From NCBI RefSeq assembly GCF_000826125.2, contig NZ_LN651373.1, forward strand, positions 1,895,478-1,959,477: a stretch of DNA of 64,000 nt, read 5' to 3'. The stretch is from Bhargavaea cecembensis (lineage in GTDB: Bacteria; Bacillota; Bacilli; Bacillales_A; Planococcaceae). Under the pieces are notes generated by a model that saw only the letters and a program-made list of their open reading frames with translations, did not search any database and was not told the DNA's origin. The position numbers and the translations under genes were made by a program. Positions 18,987 through 25,574 of this stretch are shown piece after piece; within the stretch, counting starts at the first letter, position 1, and every line of letters begins with the position of its first letter.

Positions 18987-19456
18987 TCCTCAAACACCTC
19001 GATTTCCGTGTACATGAAATGGTGGCCCGTTCCGCAATATTCATTGCAGATGGTCAAATATTTGCCGGGCTTGTCGAACGTGTAGCTCTTATGGCTGATC
19101 CGCCCAGGTACGACCATCATGTTCACTTTCGTGTGAGGGATCGTAAAGCTGTGCACAACGTCCTTGCTTGTAACGGTAAAGCGGATTTCCTTGCCGGCCG
19201 GGACTTTGATTTCAGCCGGTTCATAGCCGTAGGTCATTGCCTTGATCACGACTTCGTACGTGTTGTCGTCGATCTTCCGGACGCCCGGTTTATCGAACGG
19301 GGCAGTGGTGTCCACTTTGTCCGGATCGATCGTATCCAGTCCGCCGGCCGGTGTCTGGCCCTGCGCGAATGCGGTGACGCCGACAATCCCCAGGAAAACA
19401 AGCAATGTAATGATTCCGAACGCGAGCCAGATCTTTTCAAACTTATGCAGATGCAT
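18983..19456 (-). CDS. cbaB: Cytochrome c oxidase subunit II, ba3-type (CuA)
   Basis: The protein has 157 residues: one N-terminal transmembrane helix (WLAFGIITLLVFLGIVGVTA) and an extracytoplasmic cupredoxin domain. CuA ligands are visible as VVHSF (His), ICNEYCGTGHHFM (two Cys, Glu, His, Met). It receives electrons from cytochrome c. Lack of a second transmembrane helix and small size fit B-family oxidases, where subunit IIa supplies the missing helix. It overlaps subunit I by four bases. Confidence 0.94.
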   Translation of the reverse strand: MHLHKFEKIWLAFGIITLLVFLGIVGVTAFAQGQTPAGGLDTIDPDKVDTTAPFDKPGVRKIDDNTYEVVIKAMTYGYEPAEIKVPAGKEIRFTVTSKDVVHSFTIPHTKVNMMVVPGRISHKSYTFDKPGKYLTICNEYCGTGHHFMYTEIEVFEE

Positions 19457-19474
19457 GCGGGTTCCTCTCCTTTC

Positions 19475-19597
19475 CTATAGTGCTACATACATGCCGTAAA
19501 CGATTGCCCACATCGCGATGATGATGAAACCGACGATGAACACGCTGATCAATGTTCCTCGCAGATCCGCTTCATGCGGGTTTTTGCCTTTCTTCAT
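19475..19597 (-). CDS. Cytochrome c oxidase subunit 2A-like small protein
   Basis: This 40-residue protein (MKKGKNPHEADLRGTLISVF, then one transmembrane helix IVGFIIIAMWAIVYGMYVAL) was read directly from the minus strand. The ATG at 19597 follows GGAGGGTGGACG, and the stop is 18 bp ahead of the subunit II start. Position, size and single helix match subunit IIa of ba3 oxidases. That protein structurally replaces the first helix of a normal subunit II. Confidence 0.82.
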   Translation of the reverse strand: MKKGKNPHEADLRGTLISVFIVGFIIIAMWAIVYGMYVAL

Positions 19598-19628
19598 CGT
19601 CCACCCTCCGTCCTTTTTCTATATTCCT

Positions 19629-19671
19629 ATCTTAAATCCGCCTATACCCTCCCACTGTGATATTTATCACT
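19629..19671 (-). promoter_or_regulatory. FNR box and candidate promoter of the oxidase operon
   Basis: TGTGA (19656-19660), six bases, TCACT (19667-19671) matches the B. subtilis Fnr site TGTGA-N6-TCACA except for the last base. A candidate -10, TAAGAT, lies at 19634-19629 on the minus strand. If transcription starts at about 19622, the box is centred at -41.5, the position for class II activation. An Fnr orthologue is encoded immediately upstream. Confidence 0.65.
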
Positions 19672-19730
19672 CCCTTTTCAATAAAATCAGATTTTCTGTT
19701 GAAAATTGGACAAAAAATACGATGAGTGAG

Positions 19731-19835
19731 GTGAGTGTGAACGGAGCGAAGGTGAGTGTAATCGGAGGACGGTCGAGCGTTAGCGGAGCGAGGCCGGGTG
19801 TAATCGGAAGATGGGTGAGTGTAAGGGGAGGGGGG
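19731..19835. repeat. 21-bp tandem repeat array, five units (family 1)
   Basis: Five contiguous 21-bp units share GTGAGTGTAATCGGAG and alternate between GAGCG and GAGGAC/GAAGAT in the tail. The array is preceded by GATGAGTGAG (19721-19730), similar to the edge of related arrays at 22501, 46932 and 63453. It lies between the fnr terminator and the oxidase promoter. Confidence 0.85.
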
Positions 19836-19861
19836 CCAGGCCGGCCGGGGAAATTTCCGTA

Positions 19862-19895
19862 AAAAAATAAAACCCGCCCGTCGTTGGCGAGTTTT
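19862..19895 (-). terminator. Terminator of fnr
   Basis: On the minus strand AAAACTCGCC / GGGCGGGTTTT-type stem followed by ATTTTTTT; the stem begins at the fnr stop codon. Confidence 0.7.
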
Positions 19896-20559
19896 ACTCG
19901 ATCGTGCATATTTCCGCCGGACAGTTTTCGCAGTGGATTTCGCTGCGCAGATAGCCGACATCCAGGAGGACGATTTTGCCGTCTTCCATTTTGATTTTCT
20001 TTTCTTTCTTCAAGGCGGCCAACATCCGGTTGGCGACTTCCCTTGCCATTCCGCAGTAGTTCGCCAAGTCCTGATTCGTCAGTTCGATATCAAGAAGGAT
20101 CGTGCCGTCGTCTCGCTTAATCCCGTAGCTGTTGGACATCCGGATGAGCGTGGAGTAGAGCGCCCCTTTTTTTCCGTGAAGAATCAGATCCCGGAACTTT
20201 GACTGGGTCCGCTGGTGAAGCACGCCCATCCATCTCATATAGGCCACCGCAAGATCCGGGTTGAGGTACAGATGCTCCTCCAGCGCGTCTTTCGGGATAA
20301 CGGAGACGGTGGAATCTTCCGCAGCCTTCGCTTCGACCGTATAGGCACACGGTTCACAGTAAGGCATCACTTCCCCGATGAAATCCTCGGATCCGCAGAG
20401 TCTGAACGTCAATTCCCGGCCGTCCGGCGTCACTTTCCCGACCCGGATCCTGCCGGTTTCTATATAGTAGAGTGTATCCGCCGGTTCCCCTTCACGGAAA
20501 AGAAACTCGCCTTTCCCGACGAACTGGCGTCCGCTGCTCGCCTGAAGAAGCGCCTTCAT
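19894..20559 (-). CDS. fnr: Fnr oxygen-sensing transcriptional regulator
   Basis: The protein has 221 residues: a CRP-type cyclic-nucleotide fold (EFLFREGEPADTLYYIETG), a C-helix (KKGALYSTLIRMSNSYG) and an HTH (LTNQDLANYCGMAREVANRML). The C-terminal cluster CENCPAEIC gives Cys210, Cys213 and Cys218, the C-x2-C-x4-C spacing that binds the [4Fe-4S] cluster in B. subtilis Fnr; E. coli-type N-terminal cysteines are absent. A strong AGGAGGT lies ~36 bp upstream of the ATG, serving a 17-codon leader frame whose stop overlaps this start (ATGA). It is the likely activator of the neighbouring oxidase operon. Confidence 0.9.
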   Translation of the reverse strand: MKALLQASSGRQFVGKGEFLFREGEPADTLYYIETGRIRVGKVTPDGRELTFRLCGSEDFIGEVMPYCEPCAYTVEAKAAEDSTVSVIPKDALEEHLYLNPDLAVAYMRWMGVLHQRTQSKFRDLILHGKKGALYSTLIRMSNSYGIKRDDGTILLDIELTNQDLANYCGMAREVANRMLAALKKEKKIKMEDGKIVLLDVGYLRSEIHCENCPAEICTIE

Positions 20560-20609
20560 GCCCGCTTCCGCCTGTCGATTCTGTTCCGTGTGATCACCTC
20601 CTCATCCAT
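20556..20609 (-). CDS. Possible 17-residue leader peptide of fnr
   Basis: The frame MDEEVITRNRIDRRKRA starts immediately after the stop of the zinc-ribbon ORF (TGAATG) and ends overlapping the fnr ATG (ATGA). Its GTG at codon 5 lies within AGGAGGTG. The arrangement could couple translation of fnr to its upstream neighbour. It may equally be chance. Confidence 0.3.
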   Translation of the reverse strand: MDEEVITRNRIDRRKRA

Positions 20610-20774
20610 TCAACTTTTGCGATAAGCACGCCGTTCCGCGTATTCTCCGCAGGCCGTGCATACACGGATCGCCTTTCCTCCATCATTCCGGTACGACCGG
20701 AGCATGCCGGTTTTGCGGTGACAGATATCGCACTTCCTCCTGAACAGCCCAAGCAAGCTTGCCAATCCCTTCAT
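20610..20774 (-). CDS. 54-residue zinc-ribbon-like protein (two CxxC pairs)
   Basis: The protein MKGLASLLGLFRRKCDICHR continues through CTACGEYAERRAYRKS. Cys15/Cys18 and Cys39/Cys42 form two CxxC pairs, expected to bind zinc. Small basic proteins of this shape are common in Bacillales but I do not know a function. The ribosome site is modest (AAGGGG close to ATG 20774). The stop abuts the leader frame ahead of fnr, so the genes may be cotranscribed. Confidence 0.7.
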   Translation of the reverse strand: MKGLASLLGLFRRKCDICHRKTGMLRSYRNDGGKAIRVCTACGEYAERRAYRKS

Positions 20775-20789
20775 CCCCTTGTGTTCTCT

Positions 20790-21455
20790 TTATTCTTCCG
20801 TGTCCTCAATCGTCAATTGCCCTTCTTCGTCGAGCATCACCCGAAGACCGCTCTCAAGCCGGGCCTCAAGCTGGTGCACTTCAGCATCCCTTTTTGAGAA
20901 ATACCAGCGCCGTCCTTGCGGAACAAGCACGAAAAACGAATCCCCGCGCCCGAGGAAATTGAGTCCGTCCGGATCGACTTCCGTGCCGTTCCGCAGCGGA
21001 ATGCCTGCTTTTTGAAGCGAATGACCGACCGCGGCCACATTCCCACTGACCAGTCCGACTTCGCTGACATTCAGGAACGAGGCCGGCGACACGTCGCCGA
21101 ACAGGTCTTTCTTTCTCCTTCCGATCAGTTCGATGACATTGCCCGCAGGGTCCTCGAAATACATCGAGTCCGCATCGAAGCTCCGGAAATAGACTTCATC
21201 GACACCGCCGTCCCAGTTCAGGGGAACCCGGTCCTTCACCCAGTACTTCAGCATCGTGAACTGATTGCCGGGAATGTTGATCGCAAAATGATAGAACGAA
21301 GGCCGGTCCCCCGCGACGAATGTCACGTCTGTCGATCCGATCCTGACCGTGAATCGGTCCTCCATCCGCTCCGTGATCTCCAGCTCCAAAATATTCCCAT
21401 AAAACCGCCGCATCGCTGCGAGCCGGTCCGTATAAAGCAATACCGATTTGAACAA
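20790..21455 (-). CDS. VOC-family (glyoxalase/dioxygenase fold) protein
   Basis: This ~221-residue protein has two VOC modules. Module one opens with FKSVLLYTDRLAAMRRFYGNILELEI and includes YFEDPAGNVIELIGR, the usual metal-site glutamate strand. Module two begins FLNVSEVGLVSGNVAAVGHSL. The TTG at 21455 is preferred because GAGGTGG lies at good spacing; the frame also opens at GTG 21464. VOC proteins include glyoxalases, dioxygenases and drug-binding proteins, and nothing here selects among them. Confidence 0.82.
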   Translation of the reverse strand: MFKSVLLYTDRLAAMRRFYGNILELEITERMEDRFTVRIGSTDVTFVAGDRPSFYHFAINIPGNQFTMLKYWVKDRVPLNWDGGVDEVYFRSFDADSMYFEDPAGNVIELIGRRKKDLFGDVSPASFLNVSEVGLVSGNVAAVGHSLQKAGIPLRNGTEVDPDGLNFLGRGDSFFVLVPQGRRWYFSKRDAEVHQLEARLESGLRVMLDEEGQLTIEDTEE

Positions 21456-21594
21456 TCCGCCCACCTCGACTTTCTGATTGGTTTCATTATACCATGCATA
21501 GAAGTTCCCGTTTGTCCCGGATGCCCGTCCGGTGCGTGCATCACGGCCATCATCGCAGTTCCAGCGCCGGCCAAAGCTAACCCAGGCATTTCCA

Positions 21595-21623
21595 TTGCAT
21601 CCCGAGGCAAGATGACCTATACT
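21595..21623 (+). promoter_or_regulatory. Promoter of the ypsA-upstream RNA
   Basis: TTGCAT (21595-21600), 17 bp, TATACT (21618-21623). The predicted transcript would start near 21630 and run into the structured region. Confidence 0.5.
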
Positions 21624-21629
21624 CTTAAT

Positions 21630-21859
21630 ACAGGCTGCGTTGCCCGTACTGATTATAAAGTTTAACCTTTGAGCTGAAATAGGGAGTTTAAAACGGGATC
21701 GGAATGATAGGCTCCGGTTGGACCGGAGACGTGCAGGAACATCCCCGCGACACCCACTTAGTGGAGTGACGGTTTTAAACTTTTTAATTCCAATACGGCA
21801 AATGCGGCTTTACTTATTGAATGCCACCGGCCAGCCCGTTTATACGGGCTGGCCTTTTT
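21630..21859 (+). ncRNA. Candidate structured RNA or leader upstream of ypsA
   Basis: This ~230-nt interval is non-coding. A 10-bp closing stem pairs AGTTTAAAAC (21685-21694) with GTTTTAAACT (21772-21781). Inside are hairpins CTCCGGT/ACCGGAG (21712-21728) and CACCCAC/GTGGAGTG (21751-21768). A strong intrinsic terminator closes the region at 21829-21859, 32 bp before ypsA. It has its own promoter candidate. It does not match any riboswitch class, 6S RNA, SRP RNA or RNase P core that I know. It may be a free sRNA or an attenuating leader for ypsA. Confidence 0.55.
21829..21859 (+). terminator. Terminator of the structured RNA upstream of ypsA
   Basis: GGCCAGCCCG / CGGGCTGGCC with a six-base loop, then TTTTT. 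Confidence 0.9.
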
Positions 21860-21891
21860 ACATACGGCAGTTTTGCGAAAGGGTGTAGCTG

Positions 21892-22449
21892 ATGCTGAAA
21901 CGACTGGTCGTAACCGGATACAAGCCTCATGAGCTCGGAATCTTCAATGATAAACATCCCGGCATCCCCGTCATCCGCAGGGCGCTTGCCGACCGGATTC
22001 GCGGGCTCTTGGAAGAGGGATTGGAGTGGGTGATCATAAGCGGGCAGCCCGGCGTCGAAACATGGGCCGCCGAAACGGCGTTCGAGCTGCAGGAAGAGTA
22101 CCCTTCCCTGCAAGTCGCCATCATCCTCCCCTTCCTCAACCAAGAGGAAAAGTGGAACGACGCCAAAAAAGCCGCATTTGAATCCATCATGGCCCAGGCG
22201 GATTTCACAACCGTCCTGACGAAACGGCCGTACGAGGCGCCGTGGCAATTCTCGGAGCGGGACAAATTTCTTCTCCGCAACTCCGACGGCATCCTGATCA
22301 TCTACGATGAAGACAACGAAGGATCCCCCAAATGGATGAAGCGGCTCGCCGGACAGCGTGCCGATGCCGGTGATTATGAAGTCCTCACCATCAACGCCGA
22401 AGATCTTCAACTCGCGGCTGAAGACATGCAGGCTGAAAAATGGGAATGA
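21892..22449 (+). CDS. ypsA: YpsA family protein (DUF1273, SLOG fold)
   Basis: This 185-residue protein begins MLKRLVVTGYKPHELGIF. The SLOG-fold nucleotide-binding segment is in EWVIISGQPGVETWAAE, followed by VAIILPFLNQEEKWND and NSDGILIIYDEDNEGSPKWM. Start ATG at 21892 follows AAAGGGTG. In B. subtilis ypsA sits next to gpsB and has been linked to cell division; gpsB is not in this window. It lies directly behind the candidate structured RNA and its terminator, which may control it. Confidence 0.93.
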   Translation: MLKRLVVTGYKPHELGIFNDKHPGIPVIRRALADRIRGLLEEGLEWVIISGQPGVETWAAETAFELQEEYPSLQVAIILPFLNQEEKWNDAKKAAFESIMAQADFTTVLTKRPYEAPWQFSERDKFLLRNSDGILIIYDEDNEGSPKWMKRLAGQRADAGDYEVLTINAEDLQLAAEDMQAEKWE

Positions 22450-22500
22450 ACGCAGCAGAACCGGATGGCCGACAGTGATGCGGTTGTTAACTTTTGATGG

Positions 22501-22557
22501 GTGAGTGTTAAATTCGTGAGAATGAGTACCAACTTCGTGAGTATAAGTATCAACTTC
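22501..22557. repeat. 21-bp tandem repeat, about 2.7 units
   Basis: Units start GTGAGTGTTAA (15 bp, truncated), GTGAGAATGAGTACCAAC and GTGAGTATAAGTATCAAC. The left edge TTGATGGGTGAGTGT resembles the edge of the family-1 arrays. Confidence 0.7.
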
Positions 22558-22620
22558 ATCCTTTAGATGACGGTTGCAGCAGGATTTTTAGAGAGACAGA
22601 CCTCTTTTGGGGCTGAATTG

Positions 22621-23060
22621 AAATATGGAATCTCAATTTACAATATGGAACGCCGATTTGAAATATAGAGTCTCAATTTACAATATGGCGATCCGTTTTG
22701 AAATATGGAATCTCAATTTACAATATGGCGACCCGTTTTGAAATATGGAATCCCGATTTACAATATGGCGATCCGTTTTGAAATATAGAATCTCAATTTA
22801 CAATATGGCGACCCATTTTGAAATATGGAGTCTAAATTTACAATATGGAACGCCGATTTGAAATATGGAGGCCCGATTTACAATATGGCGATCCGTTTTG
22901 AAATATAGAGTCTCAATTTACAATATGGCGACCCGTTTTGAAATATGGAACCTCAATTTACAATATGGCGACCCGTTTTGAAATATAGAGTCTCAATTTA
23001 CAATATGGAACGCCGATTTGAAATATGGAGGCCCGATTTACAATATGGAACGCCAGGGGA
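22621..23060. repeat. 20-bp tandem repeat array, 22 units
   Basis: The array is 440 bp long, exactly 11 copies of a 40-bp unit. Each unit is two related 20-bp halves of type AAATATGGAATCTCAATTTA and CAATATGGCGACCCGTTTTG. AATATGG is almost invariant every 20 bp, while the other positions alternate among a few variants. Confidence 0.95.
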
Positions 23061-23145
23061 GAATTTTTATGGCCATTCTCCTTTTTTCGCGTTCGTCATG
23101 GTTTCCCGTGAACCGGCGGAAGGTTTCCTAGGATCCGGCCGCCAT

Positions 23146-23188
23146 AAAAAGCTCCCTCCCGAAGAGATATTCCGGAAGGGAGCTTTTT
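23146..23188 (-). terminator. Terminator of the hypothetical gene at 23191
   Basis: AAAAAGCTCCCT / AGGGAGCTTTTT perfect 12-bp arms, ending next to the stop codon. Confidence 0.85.
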
Positions 23189-23190
23189 GC

Positions 23191-23865
23191 TTAAAGGACA
23201 AAATCGGTGTTTACATAGACGAGTGTCCAGTTGTCCGAGTCGAGCAGTTCTTTGATCTTGAACTTCTCGCCGTGGCCCAGATAGACATCGTCGTCCACGA
23301 CGGCCACGACCATCGAGCGTCCGCCGTCGTGGAGGTTCAGGTAGATATCTCCGATGTTCGGCTGGATCTCCTGCTCACGGGACAGTTTCCGCTCCAGTCG
23401 CTGGTCGGCGAGTTGTTGTTCTTCGGTGACTTTTGAAGGGTCCTGATAAGAAATATCGAGCGCCCCTTCGGCCATCCCTTCAGACATGAGGATGAACTCT
23501 TTCCGTTTCACGATATTCTGCCGTGACGTCAGGACAGTCCGGCCATCAATCTGTTCCACCTTTTCGAATTCATTCAGCCCGTAGTGGCTCATCGGTTCGG
23601 GATCCGGCTTGGTCACCAGGATAAAATCGTCGATTCCCGGTTCCAGGTCCTCCCGCAACGTATACCGCTTCCCGTAGAACATGAACGAGTCCATATGCTG
23701 CGGCCGGTGGAAGGTGATTTCCTCGGCACGGCTCGTGGCCTGTTCCATGTCTTTGACTCTGTACATATGGACCGATTTCCTCGCGAGCGGGTTGATGGAG
23801 TACACTTTGTACAATTCGTTTTCGAAAAAGACGAATTGTCCTTTGCGCACTTGGTAAAGCTTCAT
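23191..23865 (-). CDS. Conserved hypothetical protein
   Basis: This 224-residue soluble protein starts at ATG 23865 after GAGGAGGAACGAAA. It opens MKLYQVRKGQFVFFENELYK and is rich in beta-strand-like segments, with a charged linker (EEQQLADQRLERKLSREQEI) around residues 145-165. No catalytic motif, signal peptide or membrane helix is visible. I recognise no named family. It stands alone with its own terminator. Confidence 0.75.
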   Translation of the reverse strand: MKLYQVRKGQFVFFENELYKVYSINPLARKSVHMYRVKDMEQATSRAEEITFHRPQHMDSFMFYGKRYTLREDLEPGIDDFILVTKPDPEPMSHYGLNEFEKVEQIDGRTVLTSRQNIVKRKEFILMSEGMAEGALDISYQDPSKVTEEQQLADQRLERKLSREQEIQPNIGDIYLNLHDGGRSMVVAVVDDDVYLGHGEKFKIKELLDSDNWTLVYVNTDFVL

Positions 23866-23938
23866 TTTCGTTCCTCCTCTCCCCAGTCAGTCTCGTTCCA
23901 TCTTAAGTGATGAAGCGCCGGCTGTCCAATGGCGGCTG

Positions 23939-24379
23939 TCATCCAGCCCCTGTTTTCAGGGCTGTCAGGACCAGCAGTTCATGCAAGTCGCGGGAAGAGA
24001 GTCCGGGCAATCTGGATGAGATTTCACGGATTATGCGCTCCTTCCCGTCTCCACCTGCAAATTCGTTTTCTCCGGCCGTTTTCATCAGACGAATAAGCTC
24101 ATCCAGCGCATCTTCCTCTTCCACGCCGGCCTGCGGGAGTTCCGGTTCCCTGCAATCGGAAGCCCCCTGCTCCCCGAGAAGCAAAAGATCCGCCGATACG
24201 CCGAAACGATTGCTGATTTTTACGATCCAGCCTGCGGTCGGTGCGCTTTTCCCTTCTTCCCAGTGCTTGATCCGGCTCGCGGACGTCCCGATCTCCCGCC
24301 CGAATGCCAACATGGACAGCCCGAGCTGTTCCCGCAGATACCGCAAACGGTGTCCGAATGCTTCCTGATCCCATCCCAT
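23939..24379 (-). CDS. XRE-family helix-turn-helix protein
   Basis: This 146-residue protein starts at ATG 24379, chosen for GGAGGAGGGGAAAAG just upstream; the frame extends further without a ribosome site. The Cro/CI HTH covers about residues 8-65 (RLRYLREQLGLSMLAFGREI, then SRIKHWEEGKSAPTAGWI and FGVSADLLLLGE). The C-terminal ~75 residues are acidic and unclassified. No adjacent toxin or phage gene was found, so this looks like a free-standing repressor. Confidence 0.82.
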   Translation of the reverse strand: MGWDQEAFGHRLRYLREQLGLSMLAFGREIGTSASRIKHWEEGKSAPTAGWIVKISNRFGVSADLLLLGEQGASDCREPELPQAGVEEEDALDELIRLMKTAGENEFAGGDGKERIIREISSRLPGLSSRDLHELLVLTALKTGAG

Positions 24380-24597
24380 CTTTTCCCCTCCTCCTGCCCC
24401 GTACACATATTTGTTCCGGAAAACGGTGTCTGATGTGGTCATCTTCTTCATCATAGCATTCCTGAAAGCCTGCATCATTTATTTCTTCATCCGTCGGTAT
24501 TTTACACATAAATCAAGCTCGGCGGCTGTTGTTCTCTGGTTCGAAATGGTGAGAACGGATACAATAAGAAGCATCAGACCCATTCAGAAAGGAGCGG

Positions 24598-25152
24598 TTG
24601 ATCCTGCCAGCCCACTATTTCGTCGGCATCCGGATGCCGGAAAAAGTCCGCCCGTTCGCCGCCCGATACCAGAAAGACTTGAAGCTGGACACACGGTATA
24701 AAGCCATTCCCCATCCCGAAGACCTGCACGTGACCCTTTATTTTATCGGCAGTTGTGATGAAGACAAGATCGATGGGCTTTCTGCCGGTCTGCGGGACGT
24801 TGCCAGGAGCCACGCCCCCTTCACCGTCGGGATGGACCGGGTGGATTTCTTCGGTTCACCGAGAGGCCCGCGGGTCGTGTATCTCGGCTTTTCAGAGAAT
24901 CGGCCCCTTCAAACGCTCCAGAAAGACGTCTCTGGGACGGTCCACGATAAGCTGGGCCTTTCCTCTTCCCGGGATCGCTTCACCCCTCATGTAACGATCG
25001 CAAAAAAGAAAAAGACGGAGGAGCCGATCAGCTTGTCCCCGGAACCGTTCGATCCTTGTCTTATCACAGTCGACTCCTTCCAGCTCTTTGAAATCCACCC
25101 TGCCCAAAGCCCAAAATACGTAGCACTTGAAACCTTTAAACTCGGCGGCTGA
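24598..25152 (+). CDS. thpR: RNA 2',3'-cyclic phosphodiesterase (ThpR/LigT)
   Basis: This ~184-residue protein of the 2H phosphoesterase family carries both histidine motifs, HVTLYFIG and HVTIAKKK. The opening AHYFVGIRMPEKV is typical. Start choice is uncertain: TTG at 24598 is only three bases from AAAGGAG, while CTG at 24604 would sit at normal spacing and give MPAHYFVGI. The enzyme hydrolyses 2',3'-cyclic phosphates on RNA ends. Its stop lies inside the terminator stem. Confidence 0.9.
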   Translation: MILPAHYFVGIRMPEKVRPFAARYQKDLKLDTRYKAIPHPEDLHVTLYFIGSCDEDKIDGLSAGLRDVARSHAPFTVGMDRVDFFGSPRGPRVVYLGFSENRPLQTLQKDVSGTVHDKLGLSSSRDRFTPHVTIAKKKKTEEPISLSPEPFDPCLITVDSFQLFEIHPAQSPKYVALETFKLGG

Positions 25153-25169
25153 CTGTCCGCCGTTTTTTT
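25144..25169 (+). terminator. Terminator of thpR
   Basis: GGCGG / CCGCC arms and a seven-T run; the stem begins within the last codons of thpR. Confidence 0.7.
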
Positions 25170-25175
25170 CGTTCG

Positions 25176-25240
25176 GTACTTGTTATTAAGCAGTAGTGAT
25201 GATACATTAGACTTATCGGTACTGTTCTTTATGCAGTACT
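25176..25240 (+). promoter_or_regulatory. padR promoter with two matching operators
   Basis: The promoter is TTGTTA (25180-25185), 17 bp, TACATT (25203-25208). GTACT-N11-AGTAG (25176-25196) overlaps the -35, and GTACT-N11-AGTAC (25219-25239) lies just past the predicted start. The two sites share GGTACT...GCAGTA and are 43 bp apart centre to centre, about four helical turns. This fits autorepression by the adjacent PadR-type regulator. Confidence 0.75.
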
Positions 25241-25259
25241 AGGCGGAGGAGGCCTTTGT

Positions 25260-25571
25260 ATGAACGTGCAATTCAAAAAAGGCGTCGTGGATCTCTGTGT
25301 GCTCGCTCTTCTCGACGAACACGACCGGTACGGATACGAACTCGTCCAAAAGATCTCCGGAAAAATTTTTGTATCGGAAGGCACGGTCTACACCGTCTTG
25401 AGAAGACTCACGAAAGAAGGCTACTTTGACACTTACCAAAAAGGGTCGACTGAGGGGCCGCCGAGAAAATATTACCGGATGACGGATGCAGGGAAGGCTT
25501 ACTTGGAGACGTTGCTTCACGAGTGGCGGAGCTTCAACCGAAGCGTCAACGAACTGATCGGGGAGGAATGA
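25260..25571 (+). CDS. PadR-family transcriptional regulator
   Basis: This 103-residue protein is a minimal subfamily-2 PadR. The ATG at 25260 follows GGAGGAGG. The winged helix is complete ([20 protein letters not shown], then [17 protein letters not shown] [13 protein letters not shown] and [16 protein letters not shown]), with a short C-terminal dimer helix. The next gene starts three bases after the stop, so it forms an operon with the DUF1700/DUF4097 protein. This pairing is widespread and usually responds to envelope stress. Confidence 0.93.
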   Translation: MNVQFKKGVVDLCVLALLDEHDRYGYELVQKISGKIFVSEGTVYTVLRRLTKEGYFDTYQKGSTEGPPRKYYRMTDAGKAYLETLLHEWRSFNRSVNELIGEE

Positions 25572-25574
25572 CAA

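Larger units (their letters stand above)
22450..23145. other. Intergenic interval made almost wholly of tandem repeats
   Basis: The interval holds a three-unit 21-bp repeat (22501-22557), a 22-unit 20-bp array (22621-23060) and ~85 bp of unremarkable sequence. Open frames across the arrays come from the repeat period and lack ribosome sites. Confidence 0.8.

Noticed and set aside
21660..21860. RNase P RNA, 6S RNA or SRP RNA upstream of ypsA
   Set aside because: Too short for RNase P and lacking its conserved GAGGAAAGUC-type cores; no long 6S-type rod or SRP Alu/GNAR pattern could be drawn.
22621..23060. CRISPR array
   Set aside because: Units are contiguous 20-bp copies with no unique spacers, and there are no cas genes in the window.
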